From assembly GCF_014200015.1 (NCBI RefSeq), contig NZ_JACHOT010000003.1, forward strand, positions 1-64,000: DNA of 64,000 bases. Reading direction: 5' to 3'. The DNA comes from Aminobacter niigataensis. GTDB taxonomy: Bacteria > Pseudomonadota > Alphaproteobacteria > Rhizobiales > Rhizobiaceae. Each line of letters opens with the position of its first letter. Within the stretch, counting starts at the first letter, position 1. The position numbers were made by a program, and so were the translations under genes. This document shows positions 61,027 to 64,000 of the stretch, piece by piece. The notes beneath the pieces were generated by a model. It saw nothing but the letters and a program-made list of their open reading frames with translations, was not told the origin of the DNA and did not search any database.

Positions 61027-63746
61027 GCAATTCCATCCATGTTCGGTCCGTCCAGGCTTGGCCGCTCGGCCGGCACCGGCATGGTGATGGTGAAGACCGC
61101 GCCGGGGCGATCGGCCCTGTTGGAGGCAACGATGGTGCCGCCCATCGCCTCGACGAAACCACGGCAGATCGACAGGCCAAGCCCGGTGCCGGCGCGAACG
61201 TGGTCGCCCTTGCGGACGCGGTAGAACGTATCGAAAATGCGTTCGAGATCCGCCTGCGGGATGCCGGGGCCCTCATCCATCATCTGGATCGCGACCGAAG
61301 TGCCGTCGGCCCAGCCGCGGATGCGGATCAGCGAACCCTCGGGGGCATATTTCGCGGCATTGTCGAGCAGGTTGAACAGCACCTGTTCGAACAGCACCGG
61401 GTCGAGCTTCAGCATCGGCAAATCGGCCGGCATGTCGACTTCGGTCTTGTGCTGGGCGGTAATCTTGACAGCGCGGCGCAAGGCCGAACCGACGATGTCG
61501 CCGGCATAGTGCAGCGCGTAGTTGGGCTCCATGGCGCCCGACTCGAGCTTGGTCATGTCGAGCAGGTTGGCGATGAATCGATTGAGACGTTCTGACTCGT
61601 CGAGCACGGTCGTGACGAGCTCCGCCCTGCCCTCCTCCGGCAACGAGGTGCCGAACTCGCGCAGCGCGCCTGCCGCGCCCATGATACCGGCGAGCGGCGT
61701 CTTGAGGTCGTGCGAGATCGAGGTGAGCAGCGCCGAGCGCAGCCGGTCGGCCTCGACGGCGAGCCGGGCCCGATCGACATCGGCGACGAGCTGGATGCGC
61801 TCGATGGCAACCGCTGCCTGGTCGGCCAGCGCGTCGAACAGACGCTGCTGTTCCGGCGTCAGCAACGGACCCTGGCGGTCGTTGTCGAGGCCGACGACAC
61901 CGACCGCCATGCGCCCGGTACGCAGCGGCAAATAGAGGCGCTTGGCGCCTGGCAAGGTGTCGGCGCCGCGGCCGGCGGCGCGGTTGTGCTCCCAGGCCCA
62001 TTTGGCTGCGGCGATGTCGGCGTCGACAAGCGTATCGTCGGGCGGATAGCCGGCCTTGACGGCGATGCTGCCATCCTCGGGCAGGAGCAGGACTACGCGG
62101 ACCTTGAGCATCGAGGCGATCTGGAAGGCGGTGGCCCAGAGCACGTCGTCGAGCGTGCCTGTGCCGGCGAGCTTCTTTGCGAAAAGGTAGAGGTCCTCGG
62201 TCATGCGCGCACGTTCACGCGCGGCGGCGGCCTGGCGCTGGACGCGGCCGGTCAGGTTGGAAGCGATGACAGCAACAATGAGGAAAAACAGGAATGCGAC
62301 CACGCTCTCGGGATCGCCGATGTCGAGCGTGTAGAGCGGCGTCAGGAAGAAGAAGTTGTAGGTGCCGGCGCTGAGCAGCGAGGCAAACAGCGCCGGCCAC
62401 AGGCCGAGCGTCACGGCAGAGGTCAGCACCGCCATCAGGAAGACGAGTGCAATGGAACGGACGTCGAGGAACTGGTCGAGCAGGAAGCCGACCACCAGCG
62501 CGCCGGTGACATGCAGCGTCGCGATGAAGTAGGGCCACAGGTTGAAGCTGCGGCGCGGGGCGGCGGTCTTGACGCCCTGCGAGGCGAGGGCCGCATCCTG
62601 ATCCGTGCCCGAGGCGACGTGGACGGAGATGTTGCCGGCCTGGCGGATCAGGTCGTGGGTGACCGAGCCCTCGAAATATTCGCGCCAGCGCGACTTACCC
62701 GGCCTGCCAACGACGATGTGGGTGAAGTTGTGGGTGCCGGCATGGCGGACGATGTCTTCGGCGACTGCCTGGCCGGGAATGGTGACCGCCTCGCCGCCGA
62801 GCTGTTCGGCAAGGCGCATGGTGGCGGCGAGCCGGTCCTTGTCGGCATCGGGCAGGTTGGCCGAGCGCGACGTCTCGACATGGAGGGCAGCCCAGGGACA
62901 ACGCAGGCGATCGGCCTGGCGGCGGGCGTAACGAACAAGCGAAGCGCTGCGCGGGTGCTCGTCGACGGCAACCAGCACGCGGTCGCCCGCCGCCCACGGT
63001 CCTTCGATGGCGTGAGCCTGCATGTGGGTGAGCAACTGCTCGTCGACGCGCTGGGCGGTGCGGCGCAACGCGAGTTCGCGCAGTGCCGTCAGGTTGCCGG
63101 GCGAGAAGTAATTCTCGATGGCGCGGCGCGCCGTGGTCGGGACATAGACCTTACCTTCGTGCAGGCGCTTGATCAGGTCGTCGGGCGTGAGGTCGATGAT
63201 CTCGACATCGTCGGCGCGGTCGATAATCAGATCAGGCACCGTCTCGCGCACGATGACGCGGGTGATCTGCGCGACGATGTCGTTAAGGCTCTCGACATGC
63301 TGGATGTTGAGCGTGGTGTAGACGTCGATGCCCCGACCGAGGATTTCCTGGACGTCGAGGTACCGCTTGGGATGGCGGCTGCCGGGGGCGTTGGTGTGAG
63401 CAAGTTCGTCGACCAGCACCAACGCGGGGTGGCGGGCGATGATGGCGTCGAGGTCCATTTCCTCAAGGGAGCGGCCCTTGTAGTCGACCGCCTTGCGCGG
63501 GACGATCTCGAAGCCCTCGACCAGCGCCTGGGTTTCCCTGCGGCCGTGGGTCTCGACGACGCCGATGACGACGTCGGTGCCATCGGCAAGCCGGGCGCGG
63601 CCCGACATCAGCATCTCGTAGGTCTTGCCGACACCAGGTGCGGCGCCGAGGAATATCTTGAGACGGCCGCGTCCTTCACGCTCGGCTGTCTCCAGCAGCG
63701 CGTCCGGCGAAGGCCTGCCCTCCTTGTCTCTGATGTCGTCTGGCAT
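61023..63746 (-). CDS. kdpD: KdpD sensor histidine kinase
   Basis: A 907-residue K+-responsive kinase. The N-terminal KdpD domain (about 25-230) has the Walker A motif GAAPGVGKTYEML, followed by a USP-like domain (about 250-370), four TM helices (DUF4118, about 400-500), a GAF domain, HisKA with the phosphoacceptor SHDLKTPLAG, and HATPase (GLSICRGFVEAMGG). It phosphorylates KdpE. Length fits. A strong hairpin separates it from kdpC. Confidence 0.97.
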   Translation of the reverse strand: MPDDIRDKEGRPSPDALLETAEREGRGRLKIFLGAAPGVGKTYEMLMSGRARLADGTDVVIGVVETHGRRETQALVEGFEIVPRKAVDYKGRSLEEMDLDAIIARHPALVLVDELAHTNAPGSRHPKRYLDVQEILGRGIDVYTTLNIQHVESLNDIVAQITRVIVRETVPDLIIDRADDVEIIDLTPDDLIKRLHEGKVYVPTTARRAIENYFSPGNLTALRELALRRTAQRVDEQLLTHMQAHAIEGPWAAGDRVLVAVDEHPRSASLVRYARRQADRLRCPWAALHVETSRSANLPDADKDRLAATMRLAEQLGGEAVTIPGQAVAEDIVRHAGTHNFTHIVVGRPGKSRWREYFEGSVTHDLIRQAGNISVHVASGTDQDAALASQGVKTAAPRRSFNLWPYFIATLHVTGALVVGFLLDQFLDVRSIALVFLMAVLTSAVTLGLWPALFASLLSAGTYNFFFLTPLYTLDIGDPESVVAFLFFLIVAVIASNLTGRVQRQAAAARERARMTEDLYLFAKKLAGTGTLDDVLWATAFQIASMLKVRVVLLLPEDGSIAVKAGYPPDDTLVDADIAAAKWAWEHNRAAGRGADTLPGAKRLYLPLRTGRMAVGVVGLDNDRQGPLLTPEQQRLFDALADQAAVAIERIQLVADVDRARLAVEADRLRSALLTSISHDLKTPLAGIMGAAGALREFGTSLPEEGRAELVTTVLDESERLNRFIANLLDMTKLESGAMEPNYALHYAGDIVGSALRRAVKITAQHKTEVDMPADLPMLKLDPVLFEQVLFNLLDNAAKYAPEGSLIRIRGWADGTSVAIQMMDEGPGIPQADLERIFDTFYRVRKGDHVRAGTGLGLSICRGFVEAMGGTIVASNRADRPGAVFTITMPVPAERPSLDGPNMDGIA

Positions 63747-63767
63747 CTATTCTTTGTATCGCTATGC

Positions 63768-63802
63768 GCGCCGGAGTTCTTACAGTGTTAGAACTCCGGC
63801 GC
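63768..63802. repeat. Hairpin between kdpC and kdpD, 13-bp perfect stem
   Basis: GCGCCGGAGTTCT (63768-63780) and AGAACTCCGGCGC (63790-63802) around a 9-base loop. No T-run follows on the minus strand, so it is more like an mRNA processing/stability element than a terminator. Confidence 0.7.
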
Positions 63803-63809
63803 GACCTTG

Positions 63810-64000
63810 TCAGGGCGCAATCGCAGCGTCGAGTGCCAAATTCAACTTGAGCACATTGACCACCGGCTCACCCATGAAGCCCAGCTCGCGGCCCTCCACA
63901 TGCTGGTCGACGAGGTTGCGGACGAAGGCCGCATCGGCGCCCCGCGCCTTGGCGACGCGGGCAAGCTGGAAATAGGCCGCCTCCGGCGAGATGTGCGGAT
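63810..64000 (-). CDS. kdpC: KdpC, K+-transporting ATPase subunit C (C-terminal part)
   Basis: The minus-strand frame ends with a TCA-derived stop at 63810 and reads [20 protein letters not shown].. then [24 protein letters not shown]. This is the conserved KdpC C-terminus (P-H-I-S-P-x-A and GEPRVNVLxLNLxLD). Its start lies outside the window. KdpC supports K+ transport by the KdpA/B complex. It is upstream of kdpD in the operon kdpFABC-DE. Confidence 0.93.
   Translation of the reverse strand, partial: PHISPEAAYFQLARVAKARGADAAFVRNLVDQHVEGRELGFMGEPVVNVLKLNLALDAAIAP

Noticed and set aside
61710-63791. 693-codon plus-strand frame
   Set aside because: Antisense to kdpD, whose catalytic motifs are complete.

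Overview
This 64 kb window is a GC-rich chromosomal segment from an alphaproteobacterium of the order Rhizobiales, most likely Mesorhizobium, Aminobacter or a close Phyllobacteriaceae relative. The reasons are the gene families present (MbfA with an Irr-type iron control element, HWE histidine kinase, an hrcA next to rph, DUF1127, TAXI-TRAP with DUF1850), the codon use, and families of short intergenic repeats typical of that group. The genus is inferred; no marker such as 16S rRNA is present. I found no tRNA, rRNA, CRISPR array, insertion sequence or prophage.

Layout. 1-4 kb: the 5' end of glcB (malate synthase G), a hydantoinase/oxoprolinase-A-like gene, a Cys-rich hypothetical and about 1.1 kb of repeat-filled non-coding DNA ending in a small lipoprotein gene. 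4.2-6.4 kb: a DUF1579-like gene and then an AT-rich two-gene island, a phosphoribosyltransferase-fold protein overlapping a DprA-like protein. This matches the ShosTA toxin-antitoxin/anti-phage defence architecture and is the most interesting accessory locus. 6.5-14.9 kb: lepA, a lipoprotein/trypsin-like protease pair, a TetR regulator divergent from a homocysteine methyltransferase, GNAT and small hypotheticals. 15-24 kb: small EamA-like transporter, phoX (with a Pho box), PAP2 phosphatase, XRE regulator and SulP transporter, YegD-like Hsp70, LysE exporter, cysK. 24-31.4 kb: ECF42-type sigma factor with its DGPF/YCII partner, DUF2066 protein, a small HTH-like protein, mbfA with an ICE box, ABM and NIPSNAP enzymes, DUF1127, ArsR regulator, GST.

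31.4-39 kb: a TAXI-TRAP uptake system (receptor, fused permease, DUF1850), then a CecR-like TetR/HlyD/ABC efflux operon whose promoter contains a perfect 22-bp palindrome. 39-42.8 kb: translationally coupled CYTH and CHAD genes, a permuted NlpC/P60-like protein and an RTX-like repeat protein. 42.8-50.5 kb: conserved housekeeping genes hrcA, rph, VOC, rdgB, hemW, rsmI, yraN, DUF3297. 50.5-54.5 kb: acylphosphatase, Tat-exported cyclase, cytochrome P450, FMN reductase, a single-domain response regulator. 54.5-60.3 kb: HWE histidine kinase, gyrB, a ParD-like regulator overlapping a methionine aminopeptidase behind a repeated ATATAC/GTATAT operator. 60.3-64 kb: kdpE, kdpD and the 3' end of kdpC, the potassium-starvation system.

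Several regulatory circuits can be read directly: phosphate (Pho box to phoX), iron (ICE to mbfA), potassium (KdpDE), drug/solvent efflux (CecR-like palindrome), and autoregulated XRE and ParD-like genes. Start codons were moved downstream from the longest ORF where a ribosome-binding site, family N-terminus or ATGA overlap supported it.
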